Positions 5,458 to 13,741 of a DNA stretch of 16,766 bases are shown in pieces (the first letter of the stretch is position 1; every line of letters begins with the position of its first letter). The position numbers and the translations under genes were made by a program. This DNA is from Candidatus Woesearchaeota archaeon (GTDB taxonomy: Archaea; Nanobdellota; Nanobdellia; Woesearchaeales; JAUUYB01): NCBI GenBank assembly GCA_030590605.1, contig JAUUYB010000011.1, positions 1 through 16,766 of the forward strand, read 5' to 3'. The notes beneath the pieces were generated by a model. That model was not told the DNA's origin. It was given only the letters and a program-made list of their open reading frames with translations, and did not search any database.

Positions 5458-6657
5458 ATGATAATAGGCGTAGTAGGGAAAGCTAATGTGGGCAAATCTA
5501 CTTTCTTCAAGTCAGCTACTCTTGCAGATGTCGAGATAGCAAACTATCCTTTCGCTACAATCAAGCCGAATTCTGGGGTAGGTTATGTCAGGGTGAAGTG
5601 CGTCTGTAAGGAATTCGATGCGCAGTGCAATCCGCGCGAAGGGTTCTGTAAGGAAGGGATGCGGTTCGTGCCAATCAATCTGATTGATGTGGCAGGACTT
5701 GTACCTGGCGCACATGAAGGCAAAGGGATGGGTAATCAATTCCTTGATGACATCAGGCAAGCAGATGTACTGATCCATGTGATTGACGTGTCTGGGTCCA
5801 CCAATGATAAAGGGGAACCTGTCAATGCAGGCACGCATGACCCTGCAGAGGATATCAAATTCCTGGAAGTAGAGATCGACCTCTGGTACTTAGGGATCCT
5901 CAAGAAAGGATGGGAGAAATTCGCCAGGCAGATCATGCAGGAGAAACAAAAGGTGGAACCTGCTCTTGCAAAGCAGCTTTCAGGTCTCAATGTCAAAGAG
6001 GATCACGTCGTAGAAGCAATCAAGAAGCTTGGACTCAATGTAGAAAAACCTGCTGAGTGGACCGAAGATGAACTCCTGGCACTATCAAGCGAGCTCCGGA
6101 AGAAAACCAAACCCATGGTCGTCGCATGCAACAAGATCGACATCCCTGTAGGTGTGGAGAATTTTAAGAGACTTAAAACTGAGTTTCCGGATCATATGCT
6201 TGTCGCGTGCAGCGCAGAATCAGAACTCGCGCTCCGAGAGGCAGCTAAGCATGAGCTTATCAAGTATCTTCCAGGCGATACGTCGTTTTCGATCTCTCAG
6301 GGGGACAAGCTAAGTGATAAGCAAAAAGCAGCGCTCTCCTTCATCCAGAAGAACCTTCTCGACGTCCATGGATCTACAGGAGTCCAGGAAGTCCTTGACA
6401 AAGCAGTCTTTGAACTTCTGGGCTATATCGCGATCTATCCAGGCGGAGTAAACAAACTCGAGGACCAGCACGGCAATGTGCTCCCTGACTGCTTCCTCAT
6501 GCCGAAAAAAACTACTGCGCTTGATTTCGCATATCGATTGCATACAGACTTCGGAGATAAGTTCATCCGCGCAATAGACGTGAAGACAAAAATGACAGTC
6601 GGTAAAGACCATGCCCTCAAGAATCGGGACGTGGTGGAGATCGTGAGCGACAGATGA
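5458..6657 (+). CDS. YchF/Obg-type translation-associated GTPase, archaeal form
   Basis: A 399-aa P-loop GTPase of the Obg/YchF group, full length for the family. G1 is GKANVGKS (residues 7-14), G3 is DVAGLV (77-82) and G4 is NKID (225-228). A C-terminal TGS domain occupies roughly 315-398. Bacterial and eukaryotic YchF/OLA1 carry NxxE at G4 and prefer ATP; the canonical NKxD here predicts GTP use. An insert with cysteines at 48, 50, 57 and 64 could bind a metal and is like that in other archaeal members. The family associates with ribosomes or translation factors. It overlaps the next gene as ATGA, so the two are probably co-translated. Confidence 0.9.
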   Translation: MIIGVVGKANVGKSTFFKSATLADVEIANYPFATIKPNSGVGYVRVKCVCKEFDAQCNPREGFCKEGMRFVPINLIDVAGLVPGAHEGKGMGNQFLDDIRQADVLIHVIDVSGSTNDKGEPVNAGTHDPAEDIKFLEVEIDLWYLGILKKGWEKFARQIMQEKQKVEPALAKQLSGLNVKEDHVVEAIKKLGLNVEKPAEWTEDELLALSSELRKKTKPMVVACNKIDIPVGVENFKRLKTEFPDHMLVACSAESELALREAAKHELIKYLPGDTSFSISQGDKLSDKQKAALSFIQKNLLDVHGSTGVQEVLDKAVFELLGYIAIYPGGVNKLEDQHGNVLPDCFLMPKKTTALDFAYRLHTDFGDKFIRAIDVKTKMTVGKDHALKNRDVVEIVSDR

Positions 6658-6998
6658 TAGACTTCGCATGCAAGAAATTCAATCTGAACGAGATCATCAA
6701 ATGCAGCCTGGGTCTGTCCAAAGCAGACTATAAACTGTTTTCTTTTCTCCTTTACCAGCATTCTGAGATGACTACGAATGAAATCTCTCTTCAGATCGGA
6801 CTCGATCGAACCACGATACAGAAATCTGTCAAGAAACTGGTCGAGAAAGGTGTGGTGTTAAGACTGCAGGAGAACCTCTCTAAGGGAGGATACATCTATA
6901 AGTACAGGATAAAAGAAAAAGAAATCCTAAAGAATAAAATAATCAAGATCCTCAGATTCTGGAGCGAGAAAGCTGAAGAAGAGATCAGGCATTGGTAA
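6654..6998 (+). CDS. Small winged-helix regulator (TrmB/MarR-like)
   Basis: A 114-aa protein whose ATG overlaps the stop of the YchF-type gene. Residues about 20-95 form a winged helix: LSKADYKLFSFLLYQ, then MTTNEISLQIGLDRTTIQKS as helix-turn-helix, then a wing with GGYIYKYRI. A basic-acidic helical tail follows. It resembles archaeal TrmB/MarR-type DNA-binding domains without a ligand domain. Translational coupling to the GTPase suggests joint expression. The target is unknown. Confidence 0.75.
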   Translation: MIDFACKKFNLNEIIKCSLGLSKADYKLFSFLLYQHSEMTTNEISLQIGLDRTTIQKSVKKLVEKGVVLRLQENLSKGGYIYKYRIKEKEILKNKIIKILRFWSEKAEEEIRHW

Positions 6999-7007
6999 AC
7001 AGATATA

Positions 7008-7496
7008 TTACAACTTCTTTCCTATAAGACCGCCAATAGCTGCGATTCCAGCACCGATAAGGCCGTTTATTATAGGCCCTAAGATAAGATTTACGTAAGC
7101 CATAACTACAGTAATTGTCCTTAGCATGTCTGCAGTCACGCCTTCTGAACCCGCAGCCAATGCCCGGTTGACAGCAGCTTCAAGAACCCCTGGAACTATA
7201 TATATTGCCAGGATACTGATCACTGCAACCACTACACTCGAAATCATTCCAAGGACTGCTCCAGACCATGCCGCGTTCTTGATCTCGAAATTATGGTCCT
7301 CAACTGCACTCCATCCGGCGTAACCGAACACGACGATGTTCAATCCCAAAGCTGCCCATGCACTAAAAATCTTGAAATAGATATCCAAATCGATGAAGGC
7401 AGTGATAAAACCTAACACATAATATGCTAAAAGCACATAGAAAGGAAATTTTATTACCGGCCAATACTCAGAAAGTTTTTTCCCACCGATTCCCAT
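7008..7496 (-). CDS. Four-helix small membrane protein, fourth gene of the GTPase operon
   Basis: A 162-aa membrane protein with about four helices (roughly 15-37, 45-65, 78-104 and 133-158) and a Gly-rich C-terminal end (GPIINGLIGAGIAAIGGLIG, then KKL) resembling DUF5518-like proteins; I am not sure of the family. The ATG at 7496 is preferred because GAGGGTG (7503-7509) lies six bases upstream. A GTG at 7511 overlaps the previous stop and is less likely. It follows the zinc-ribbon gene directly, so it probably belongs to the same transcript and may act at the membrane with those proteins (inference). Confidence 0.7.
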   Translation of the reverse strand: MGIGGKKLSEYWPVIKFPFYVLLAYYVLGFITAFIDLDIYFKIFSAWAALGLNIVVFGYAGWSAVEDHNFEIKNAAWSGAVLGMISSVVVAVISILAIYIVPGVLEAAVNRALAAGSEGVTADMLRTITVVMAYVNLILGPIINGLIGAGIAAIGGLIGKKL

Positions 7497-7507
7497 TTTT
7501 TTCACCC

Positions 7508-7888
7508 TCACTTCTTGTGACGCTTGAAACTCTGAATCACATCGATCATGTACTTCCCCTCTCCAAGCTTGAAAATGAGTGGGTCTCCCTTGAACAGATG
7601 CACGAGATCGAGCTCGTACTTTCCAGGTTTCACTATCTTGATGGATTCAATATCAAGGACAATAGGTGCATCAGGGTCCTTATCCTGACCTATGAGCTCG
7701 AAGACATCCTTCTCTATCTGCACCTTATCCTTATCAGAAAGATTAGCATCCTCAGATACTTTCTTTATCTCTTCCAGCCGTTCCTTCTTCACAAAAAAGA
7801 AAAGCTTAGCACCGCAGCTACACCCCTTAAGGATCTCCTCGGATCCGTCATCATAGAACTTATTGCAACGCACACATTGATGAGGGAT
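7508..7888 (-). CDS. Zinc-ribbon protein OapC/ArvC-like, probable AUC start
   Basis: About 126 aa. The zinc ribbon is formed by CVRC near the N-terminus and CSC about fourteen residues later, followed by GAKLFFFVKK and a C-terminal beta-rich part. In the OapC/ArvC (DUF2072) family the N-terminus is typically MPHxCxxC. Here PHQCVRC is encoded in frame, but the codon before PHQ is ATC (7886-7888), a TAA lies two codons further up, and the first normal start (GTG 7873) would delete the first zinc cysteine. GAGGTG (7896-7901) lies seven bases before the ATC, so AUC initiation is the best reading. In Haloferax ArvC belongs to a set with a GTPase linked to extracellular vesicle formation. Confidence 0.75.
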   Translation of the reverse strand: MPHQCVRCNKFYDDGSEEILKGCSCGAKLFFFVKKERLEEIKKVSEDANLSDKDKVQIEKDVFELIGQDKDPDAPIVLDIESIKIVKPGKYELDLVHLFKGDPLIFKLGEGKYMIDVIQSFKRHKK

Positions 7889-7899
7889 TTGTTACCACC

Positions 7900-8289
7900 T
7901 CACTTTTTTCCTTTTTTCTTCTTGAGATCAGTCGTGAACAACTCAATCTTCTTCGGGTCCTTCTTAATCTCTTTTACTATGGACGCAGGCCCGATAATCG
8001 TCATCCCCTGCCTATCTCCAAGAATCTTGTTGATGATCCCCTGCTTTACCCAGGCAATTCCACTTGCCTCTACATTAGAGTCGTCGATCACTGCCAGTTC
8101 AATCCCTTTGAACTCCTCATTGATCTCCTCCATCGTCGCCTTGATCATCTCTTTCTCTTCTTCTCTTCGGAGCTTTCCCTGCAGGACCACTATCTTGTTC
8201 TCTTTCGCGATATTCAGGAGTTTCCGTATCCTTCCGAGTGAGCTCAGCCCCTCGATTTCCGCGTATGAAACAAATCTTAGTGTTAACAT
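7900..8289 (-). CDS. DUF2073-type protein, OapB/ArvB-like
   Basis: A 129-aa soluble protein (MLTLRFVSYAEIEGLSSLGR start) ending in a very basic KKKKGKK tail. Segments KIVVLQGKLRREEEKEMI and GMTIIGPASIVKEI fit the family found next to an Era-like GTPase and a zinc-ribbon protein in many archaea. Annotated as DUF2073, OapB or ArvB, its biochemical role is unknown. The start is backed by GAGGAT about five bases upstream. The GTPase stop is 14 bases before it, and its own stop sits inside the ribosome site of the zinc-ribbon gene. Confidence 0.75.
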   Translation of the reverse strand: MLTLRFVSYAEIEGLSSLGRIRKLLNIAKENKIVVLQGKLRREEEKEMIKATMEEINEEFKGIELAVIDDSNVEASGIAWVKQGIINKILGDRQGMTIIGPASIVKEIKKDPKKIELFTTDLKKKKGKK

Positions 8290-8303
8290 CTTAATCCTCT
8301 TTT

Positions 8304-8936
8304 TTATTTGAACAAATCAAACAATGACTCGTAAAATTCAGTAACATTAGTGCCGTGCTTGGCTGAAATCCCCACAACCTCATATTGAGGGAATGCATCC
8401 TGGACCTTCTTCAATTTTGATTTCTTAAGATCGACCTTGTTCGCCACTATCAGGACAGGGATATCTCTTGCCTGAAGATTACCGATAATCGTGATATTGA
8501 CCTGGGAATATGGATCCTCTGTCGAATCAAGGACTACAATCACCGCATCCATGTTGTCCAGCCATTTGATAGAATCAATAACCCCTTTTGTCGCCTCTTT
8601 CGCCCGCTTCTTGGCCTGTACTTCCTTCATGCCGGATTTCAGAAAATCCTCATAATCAATCTTTGTCGCGATGCCCGGAGTGTCAACCAGGTTAAATGTG
8701 ATCTCTTTCCCATTAGACTTGATGTTGACCTGCTCTTTTACCTGGATCTCTCTGGTCTCATGTGCCATACTTGACACAGAACCCATCTCTTCTCCAATCC
8801 AGTCCTTGCAGATCCTATTTGCAAGAGTGGTCTTGCCTCCATTCGGAGGACCATATAGGCCGAGCTTTACATGCTTCTTCTTCGAAAAAACGTTCTTGAA
8901 GAACTTATTCATAAACTTCTTTAATGCTTTAATCAC
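8304..8936 (-). CDS. Era-like small GTPase, OapA/ArvA-like
   Basis: A 210-aa small GTPase. G1 is GPPNGGKTT (about 29-37), G3 is DTPG (about 84-87), G4 is NKVD (about 166-169) and G5 is SAK (about 191-193). A basic amphipathic N-terminus (MIKALKKFMNKFFKNVFSKK) could bind membrane or nucleic acid. The gene heads an operon with the DUF2073 and zinc-ribbon proteins, the arrangement of haloarchaeal oapABC/arvABC, where the GTPase drives extracellular vesicle formation. The start is GTG 8936 with a GGTGGT site in front and a TATA box at 8971-8980. Whether it makes vesicles here is untested inference. Confidence 0.82.
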   Translation of the reverse strand: MIKALKKFMNKFFKNVFSKKKHVKLGLYGPPNGGKTTLANRICKDWIGEEMGSVSSMAHETREIQVKEQVNIKSNGKEITFNLVDTPGIATKIDYEDFLKSGMKEVQAKKRAKEATKGVIDSIKWLDNMDAVIVVLDSTEDPYSQVNITIIGNLQARDIPVLIVANKVDLKKSKLKKVQDAFPQYEVVGISAKHGTNVTEFYESLFDLFK

Positions 8937-8970
8937 TCAAACCACCAGTGCTAATTATACACCCACTTTC

Positions 8971-8980
8971 GTTTAAATAC
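8971..8980 (-). promoter_or_regulatory. TATA box of the GTPase/DUF2073/zinc-ribbon operon
   Basis: GTATTTAAAC on the minus strand. The expected start is near 8949, just before the GGTGGT ribosome site for the GTG at 8936. Confidence 0.55.
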
Positions 8981-9019
8981 TTTTCTATAGTCCAGAATCC
9001 CTATGAAAAGCTCATTTTT

Positions 9020-10687
9020 TTAACCTGCCCCAAGCCCAGGCATAAGTCTCGCTGAAAATATAGGGACTATCCATGATACCACGGCACCCAACCAGAGCAT
9101 GAATGTGAAATCCAGGATCGCCGCGTACTTGTTCCCTCCGTCCACCATCTTAATCGCGAGAGCAGAGATCAATGCATGGACAATTATTATGACGCCAAGA
9201 TATATGTTGACCATATCCATATCAACAGCCTGTACAGTCGGAATCACCTCAGACACCAATCCTCCCAGAGCACTTGATGAAGTGGCGCCCTCATACATAC
9301 CCCCAAACATCCCACCGAGCAGGGCAGAGATGGAGACCGAGATGTAGACTGTCGCCACGAATCCCACCAATGAACCATAAAGAGCACCTTTCAGGGCAGA
9401 TGCCTGCTGGAGCCTCAATTTCCTGAGTGAGAGCAGACGCAGGAAATTCTTACTTATGAGATTGCCTATCTTCCTTGAATCCCCCCCCATATAGACCGAC
9501 TCATAGAAAATCTGAGAGAAATGATGAATCAATCTACTCCCTGTCTCTCCAGCGAAATAATACCAACACTGCGCTTTCTCAGACCCCATCTTAAGCCGTT
9601 TATAGAGCGCGGTGACCATCGGGTCCAAACATCCGAAATCATGGACCCTGAGCGCGCCCAGGCTTGAGGTGACGCTTCCCTGCCTCGCGTAAATCGTCCC
9701 GCCAAGAGACCTTATGAAAGAAGGGAAGGTCTTATCTCTCTTGAAGACATCATTCTCCTCCTGCACAGCGTAGATACCTATGATTGTCAATGGAGTTATG
9801 CAGATCGCAGTCTTTATGAGGAAAGGTACCGGAAGATATATGAAGATGACAGTAGAGAAGAGCAACCATCCTGGAAGGACCAACAGGATCATCTTGTTTA
9901 TCCTCTTCGTGCCTTTATCTTTTATCTTGAGGTTATGGCAGAGTTCATCGTTCGGGATGAACGCCTGGAGGATGATCAACATGAAAACGTCGACAATCAC
10001 TATGAAGAGCAGACAATATTTCACTGCGACAATTATCGATATCCCCATGAGAAGAGGCAGGAGAAGTGCAGTGCTCATCCCGAACGCCAAAGAGATCGTG
10101 ATCGCAATAAACGCTTCTCTTAACATACTTATGTTATTCAGGGACTGCTGATACTCATTGGTGAAATCATCCATCACAGCGTCTTGCTCCTGGATAAGGA
10201 AGACCCCCAACGGTTCTCCGAAATCCAGAGTCACTGCCATCCTATCCAGGAAATCCGCGAAGATGCGTGACGGGCAGATGGCCGCAATCTGTCTGCACGT
10301 CACTGCGAAACCAAGATTCCAACCCTTAGCGAAATACAGGATCTTCTCAGTGATATTTGATATATACCCGAATTCCTTCTTCTCAATTATTTTCCTGAAG
10401 AAAGTCGTACGATCAAGATCGATAGTAGAGATAGTACCAGCAAAAGTGATGAAGAGATGGATCTTCTCATGGACGCTCATCTTTATCCGCTCATAAAGCA
10501 GATATGGATACATGAAGATGAATGAAATCCCTATCAGAAGAACTGCATAAGGTACGAAGAATGGAAGATCCAGAAACAATAGAGTCCCGAAAAAGAACAC
10601 CACCGAAATCGTCAATACAGGCACTGCTACCTTGACTATGAAATCAGTCGTATTCCTGAATCCGACTTTTGCAAGAACACTAACCAT
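9020..10687 (-). CDS. arlJ: Archaellum membrane platform protein ArlJ (FlaJ)
   Basis: A 555-aa polytopic membrane protein, the usual length for ArlJ/FlaJ. An N-terminal pair of helices (about 16-62) is followed by a cytoplasmic T2SSF-type domain, a central helix cluster (about 190-320), a second T2SSF-like domain (FPSFIRSLGGTIYARQGSVT and following) and C-terminal helices (about 440-550). ArlJ is the membrane base on which the ATPase ArlI acts to assemble and rotate the filament. Its ATG lies downstream of arlI with a 26-aa frame between, whose stop overlaps this start. It is the last gene of the arlF-H-I-J operon. Confidence 0.88.
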   Translation of the reverse strand: MVSVLAKVGFRNTTDFIVKVAVPVLTISVVFFFGTLLFLDLPFFVPYAVLLIGISFIFMYPYLLYERIKMSVHEKIHLFITFAGTISTIDLDRTTFFRKIIEKKEFGYISNITEKILYFAKGWNLGFAVTCRQIAAICPSRIFADFLDRMAVTLDFGEPLGVFLIQEQDAVMDDFTNEYQQSLNNISMLREAFIAITISLAFGMSTALLLPLLMGISIIVAVKYCLLFIVIVDVFMLIILQAFIPNDELCHNLKIKDKGTKRINKMILLVLPGWLLFSTVIFIYLPVPFLIKTAICITPLTIIGIYAVQEENDVFKRDKTFPSFIRSLGGTIYARQGSVTSSLGALRVHDFGCLDPMVTALYKRLKMGSEKAQCWYYFAGETGSRLIHHFSQIFYESVYMGGDSRKIGNLISKNFLRLLSLRKLRLQQASALKGALYGSLVGFVATVYISVSISALLGGMFGGMYEGATSSSALGGLVSEVIPTVQAVDMDMVNIYLGVIIIVHALISALAIKMVDGGNKYAAILDFTFMLWLGAVVSWIVPIFSARLMPGLGAG

Positions 10688-10760
10688 CGTCCTTCCTAGT
10701 CAACTCAACCACTTGCTTATAGAAAAGCTCTTTTATCGTCTCCTGGCTCAAATCCACCAT
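10680..10760 (-). CDS. 26-aa microORF between arlI and arlJ
   Basis: Starting at ATG 10760, this frame encodes MVDLSQETIKELFYKQVVEL and six more residues, ending in a TAG that overlaps the first codons of arlJ by 8 bases. A good GAGGTG site (10764-10769) precedes it, partly within the arlI stop region. The gap is 3 bases to the ATG and 6 to a GTG at 10757, so the GTG may be the true start. It would fold as a charged helix. It may be a real microprotein or a leader that couples arlJ translation to arlI. Confidence 0.4.
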   Translation of the reverse strand: MVDLSQETIKELFYKQVVELTRKDDG

Positions 10761-10767
10761 AATCACC

Positions 10768-12414
10768 TCATTCAATCTCGAATGGCAGAGCGCTCATCCC
10801 TTCCCTCGAGTAACGAGATATGATATCCCATACCTCGAAATAGTTGAAAATCTTATGCTCATACATCTTCTCAAGAATCTTTTTCCTGAGCTCAAGCTCT
10901 TTATAGATATCCTTCGGATCCGACAGACCCATCTGAGGGGCTATCTTCTTCTCAAGGATGTAACTGTTGTAGTAACCTGAAAACCTGTGCTCGTCCTTCA
11001 GATGGTCCCAAGTAAAGATCTGCCTCGTGATGACCTTGTTCTCGACATCATAATACCTCTCGATCTCGGTCACTGACATCACTCTCCTAACAAAATGCGA
11101 CCCGAGCGATACAGCAGTCTGGATAAGAACAACATTCAGGTTATCTATGAAAGCGATAGGTACATCGATAGGGTGACCGGTGAGACGCTGGATCATTGAA
11201 TGGACTGTGCCTGCGTGGAAAGTGCTCATGACAGGGTGACCTGTCTGCATAGCCTGGAAGGCTACGTTTCCTTCCTCACCCCTTATCTCTCCCACTATAA
11301 TATAATTCGGACGTGACCTCAATGCTGCGATCAGGAGAGTGAACATGCTGACATCACTAGGCTTTCCCGCTTCCCTCGTCACCAGGTGCTGCCAGGTGTC
11401 ATGAGGCATGGTAACCTCTGCGGTGTTCTCTACAGAATATATCTTTGCGTCAGGCTTTATGAAAACACATGCCGCATTCAGAGTCGTCGTCTTCCCGGAA
11501 GCAGTCTCTCCGCATACGAAGATGTTCATCCCATTCTCGAGACACAACCAGACATAAGCCGCAACCTCAGCACTCATGGTGCCGAAATTCAATATCTCAG
11601 TTATGCTTATCGGCACCTCAGAGAATTTCCTTATCGTAAAGCTCGACCCTTCTCTGCTGATCTCCCTGCCATAAATGAAATTAACCCTGGATCCATCTGG
11701 CATGACAGCGTCAACTACTGGAGTAGCGTCAGAAACAGGACGTTCAACCCGTTCAGAAGTCTCGATGATATATCTGTTCAAGTCAAGGTCTGATGAGAAT
11801 GTGATGTTCAGACGAACCATATCGAAGATCTTATGGATCGCCTTAAGATTGCCTATACCTACACAATGAATATCCTCAAGATATGGGTCGTTGAACAGAG
11901 GTTCAAGCTTAGAGAATCCTACCCTTTCACGGATAAGGTAGTATTTTATCAAATCATACTGTGATTGACTCACCGCTATCTTCGCCGAAAAAAGTGAGCT
12001 CCCTTGCCTACCTTCAGACACTACCACCACCCTATTCAAGAGCTGGATGAGGACAGGAGTGAGGTCATCAGTCTTATCGGGCACCTCCAACTCGTTCGCG
12101 AGCGAGAGCATCTTTTTCAATATCTCATCATTGACTTGCCTAGTCAGGTCATCCATAACAGGCTCAATGACTACATATTTGAGGTTCTCTCCTTCCGGCT
12201 TGTGGATATGTACAAAAAGAGGTTCACCTACAGGGTATACAAGATTGAAATCGTCCAGATGCTTCATCGAGTAATCGAGCTTGGTCTGATATGTAGGCAT
12301 CTTCATGCCTTTAGCACGAATGCTTTTCTCAACGTAATCTTTCAGATGAGGATAATGGGATAGAGCCAGGTCAAGGGTCTCCTGGTATTTTGATATCTTC
12401 GCTCTCTTTGCCAT
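10768..12414 (-). CDS. arlI: Archaellum assembly/motor ATPase ArlI (FlaI)
   Basis: A 548-aa secretion-type ATPase of the GspE/VirB11 family. The Walker A motif GETASGKTTT is near residue 302. The Walker B-type segment IIVGEIRGEE and a histidine-containing MQTGHPVMSTFHAG segment follow in normal order. The N-terminal domain (about 1-250) is the type that contacts ArlJ. ArlI hexamers power both filament assembly and rotation. The start is set at ATG 12414, one base after the arlH stop (TAAGATG), though an in-frame TTG lies further up. All key motifs are present, so it should be active. Confidence 0.92.
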   Translation of the reverse strand: MAKRAKISKYQETLDLALSHYPHLKDYVEKSIRAKGMKMPTYQTKLDYSMKHLDDFNLVYPVGEPLFVHIHKPEGENLKYVVIEPVMDDLTRQVNDEILKKMLSLANELEVPDKTDDLTPVLIQLLNRVVVVSEGRQGSSLFSAKIAVSQSQYDLIKYYLIRERVGFSKLEPLFNDPYLEDIHCVGIGNLKAIHKIFDMVRLNITFSSDLDLNRYIIETSERVERPVSDATPVVDAVMPDGSRVNFIYGREISREGSSFTIRKFSEVPISITEILNFGTMSAEVAAYVWLCLENGMNIFVCGETASGKTTTLNAACVFIKPDAKIYSVENTAEVTMPHDTWQHLVTREAGKPSDVSMFTLLIAALRSRPNYIIVGEIRGEEGNVAFQAMQTGHPVMSTFHAGTVHSMIQRLTGHPIDVPIAFIDNLNVVLIQTAVSLGSHFVRRVMSVTEIERYYDVENKVITRQIFTWDHLKDEHRFSGYYNSYILEKKIAPQMGLSDPKDIYKELELRKKILEKMYEHKIFNYFEVWDIISRYSREGMSALPFEIE

Positions 12415-12415
12415 C

Positions 12416-13153
12416 TTAATCGAATGATGCAATCTCAATCGTCAGACCCTTACCGGATTCAACCTTGAAAGGTATCTTGACCTGATATGATCCCTGCGGG
12501 CGCTTGAACCTAGGGATATTGATCATCCTGACAGTCATACCTGCGAAATCCTTGATAGCAATCTGGAAATAGATGTCAGAGACCGAACGGAGAAGAGTCA
12601 GGAATGTGTCGTTCAAGTGACTTGGATCGACATTGAATATTATGGTCTTCCCCAAGCTCGTGAATTTCTTCAGGACATTGATGACGTCGAAGCAATCTAT
12701 CTCAGATATCTGATCCTTGATCAGCAAGAATGAAAGGGTATCAAAAACTATCACGTCCTTCTTGAAGATCTCCTTTGTTCTCAGGAGTTTCATCATGAAA
12801 TCGTTCGATAACTTGGTATTCCCCAATAGAGGGAACATCGGGATGAATAACAGGTCATCGTTCAACAGGAATCTCTTGATATCATAATCCAATGATTCCA
12901 TCTGATCGACAAAAGAGATCGTGTTCAGCTCTGAACTGATGTACGTCACAGAGGTTCCAGTGTTCAGAAAAGAAAAAATCATCCTCTGCGCGAGGATGCT
13001 CTTTCCTGCACCATCTATACCCTCTATCAACAGGATAGAATTCTTCGGTATGCCTCCACCGAGGTTACGGGCCAGCTCATCCCTCCTCAATGCGACATCC
13101 ATATACCGGAAATCCCGTTCTTCCTGCGTGATTATTGCTGCTTCTCCTGCCAT
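12416..13153 (-). CDS. arlH: Archaellum RecA-family protein ArlH (FlaH)
   Basis: A 245-aa RecA/KaiC-like protein with Walker A GIDGAGKS (residues 45-52) and Walker B VIVFD ending at Asp138. ArlH binds ATP, forms a ring and regulates ArlI at the motor base. The length matches the family. Its ATG follows the stop of the ArlF/G-type gene by one base with the same TAAGATGGC junction seen between arlH and arlI, so the three are tightly coupled. The C-terminal strands (GMTVRMINIPRFKRPQGSYQ and following) resemble ArlH rather than circadian KaiC. Confidence 0.9.
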   Translation of the reverse strand: MAGEAAIITQEERDFRYMDVALRRDELARNLGGGIPKNSILLIEGIDGAGKSILAQRMIFSFLNTGTSVTYISSELNTISFVDQMESLDYDIKRFLLNDDLLFIPMFPLLGNTKLSNDFMMKLLRTKEIFKKDVIVFDTLSFLLIKDQISEIDCFDVINVLKKFTSLGKTIIFNVDPSHLNDTFLTLLRSVSDIYFQIAIKDFAGMTVRMINIPRFKRPQGSYQVKIPFKVESGKGLTIEIASFD

Positions 13154-13154
13154 C

Positions 13155-13625
13155 TTAGGTGTATGAGACTGAATATGTGTCTTCTACGTAGACTCCATAC
13201 TGGACTGTTATCTTGAAGGTATGCTCTCCTGTATCAAGCCCCTTAAATATCTCTATGTTCACGACTTCATTTGAATCCCAGATCCCAATATTCTTATTAT
13301 CAGTACTAGGGTCTATCTCTATTGTCCTATTCGAAACATTGCTCTTAATGAAATCGAGATCGATAAAAAGATCAGTATAATCCAGCGATAACTTCGTAGA
13401 TCCACTGTTCCTGACACTAACGATCGTAGTATTGGTGACATTGTCATATCCAAGGTTAATGATATCAATATCTGTCTTGATATTGTTAGACAGCGCTTTT
13501 GACTGCACCCTCATCGCAGAGGTCTGCTCTGCCATATCGTTTTTCATTATTATAAAAACACTAGTAGAAAGCGTCAATACTGCAATGAACATGATTATAC
13601 TCGCAACGATCGTTCCAAATCCCAT
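13155..13625 (-). CDS. arlF: ArlF/ArlG-family archaellum anchor protein
   Basis: 156 aa from ATG 13625. An N-terminal hydrophobic helix (MGFGTIVASIIMFIAVLTLS) is followed by a predicted extracellular beta domain with sequons (NVTNTT) and an NSGSTKLSLDYTDLFID stretch typical of ArlF/ArlG, which tie the motor to the S-layer. Canonical archaella have separate ArlF and ArlG; only one such protein is present here, and which it is cannot be settled by eye. An upstream TTG would add 11 residues, but GGAGCAGG before the ATG favours 13625. It heads the operon with arlH, arlI and arlJ. Confidence 0.75.
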   Translation of the reverse strand: MGFGTIVASIIMFIAVLTLSTSVFIIMKNDMAEQTSAMRVQSKALSNNIKTDIDIINLGYDNVTNTTIVSVRNSGSTKLSLDYTDLFIDLDFIKSNVSNRTIEIDPSTDNKNIGIWDSNEVVNIEIFKGLDTGEHTFKITVQYGVYVEDTYSVSYT

Positions 13626-13717
13626 TTTCCTGCTCCATCCCTTGCCACTAATATACAAAACTGTATGTTACTATAATCATTCATCAATCAATATACCCCA
13701 ATTTAGCCATAGAGATA

Positions 13718-13725
13718 TTTAAATG
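13718..13725 (-). promoter_or_regulatory. Probable TATA box of the arlFHIJ operon
   Basis: ATTTAAAT (self-complementary) would start transcription near 13695 and give a leader of about 70 bases to arlF. A second candidate, TTGTATATTAG at about 13650-13660, would give a much shorter leader. Confidence 0.45.
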
Positions 13726-13741
13726 TTTCGTTTTTCAGTTT

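Noticed and set aside
7497..7511. GTG start at 7511 for the four-helix membrane protein
   Set aside because: It would use the GAGGGTG ribosome site as coding sequence; the ATG at 7496 has that site at normal spacing.
7424..8311. Long plus-strand frame of 295 codons
   Set aside because: It lies antisense to the zinc-ribbon and DUF2073 genes, both of which have ribosome sites, recognisable family features and tight operon spacing.
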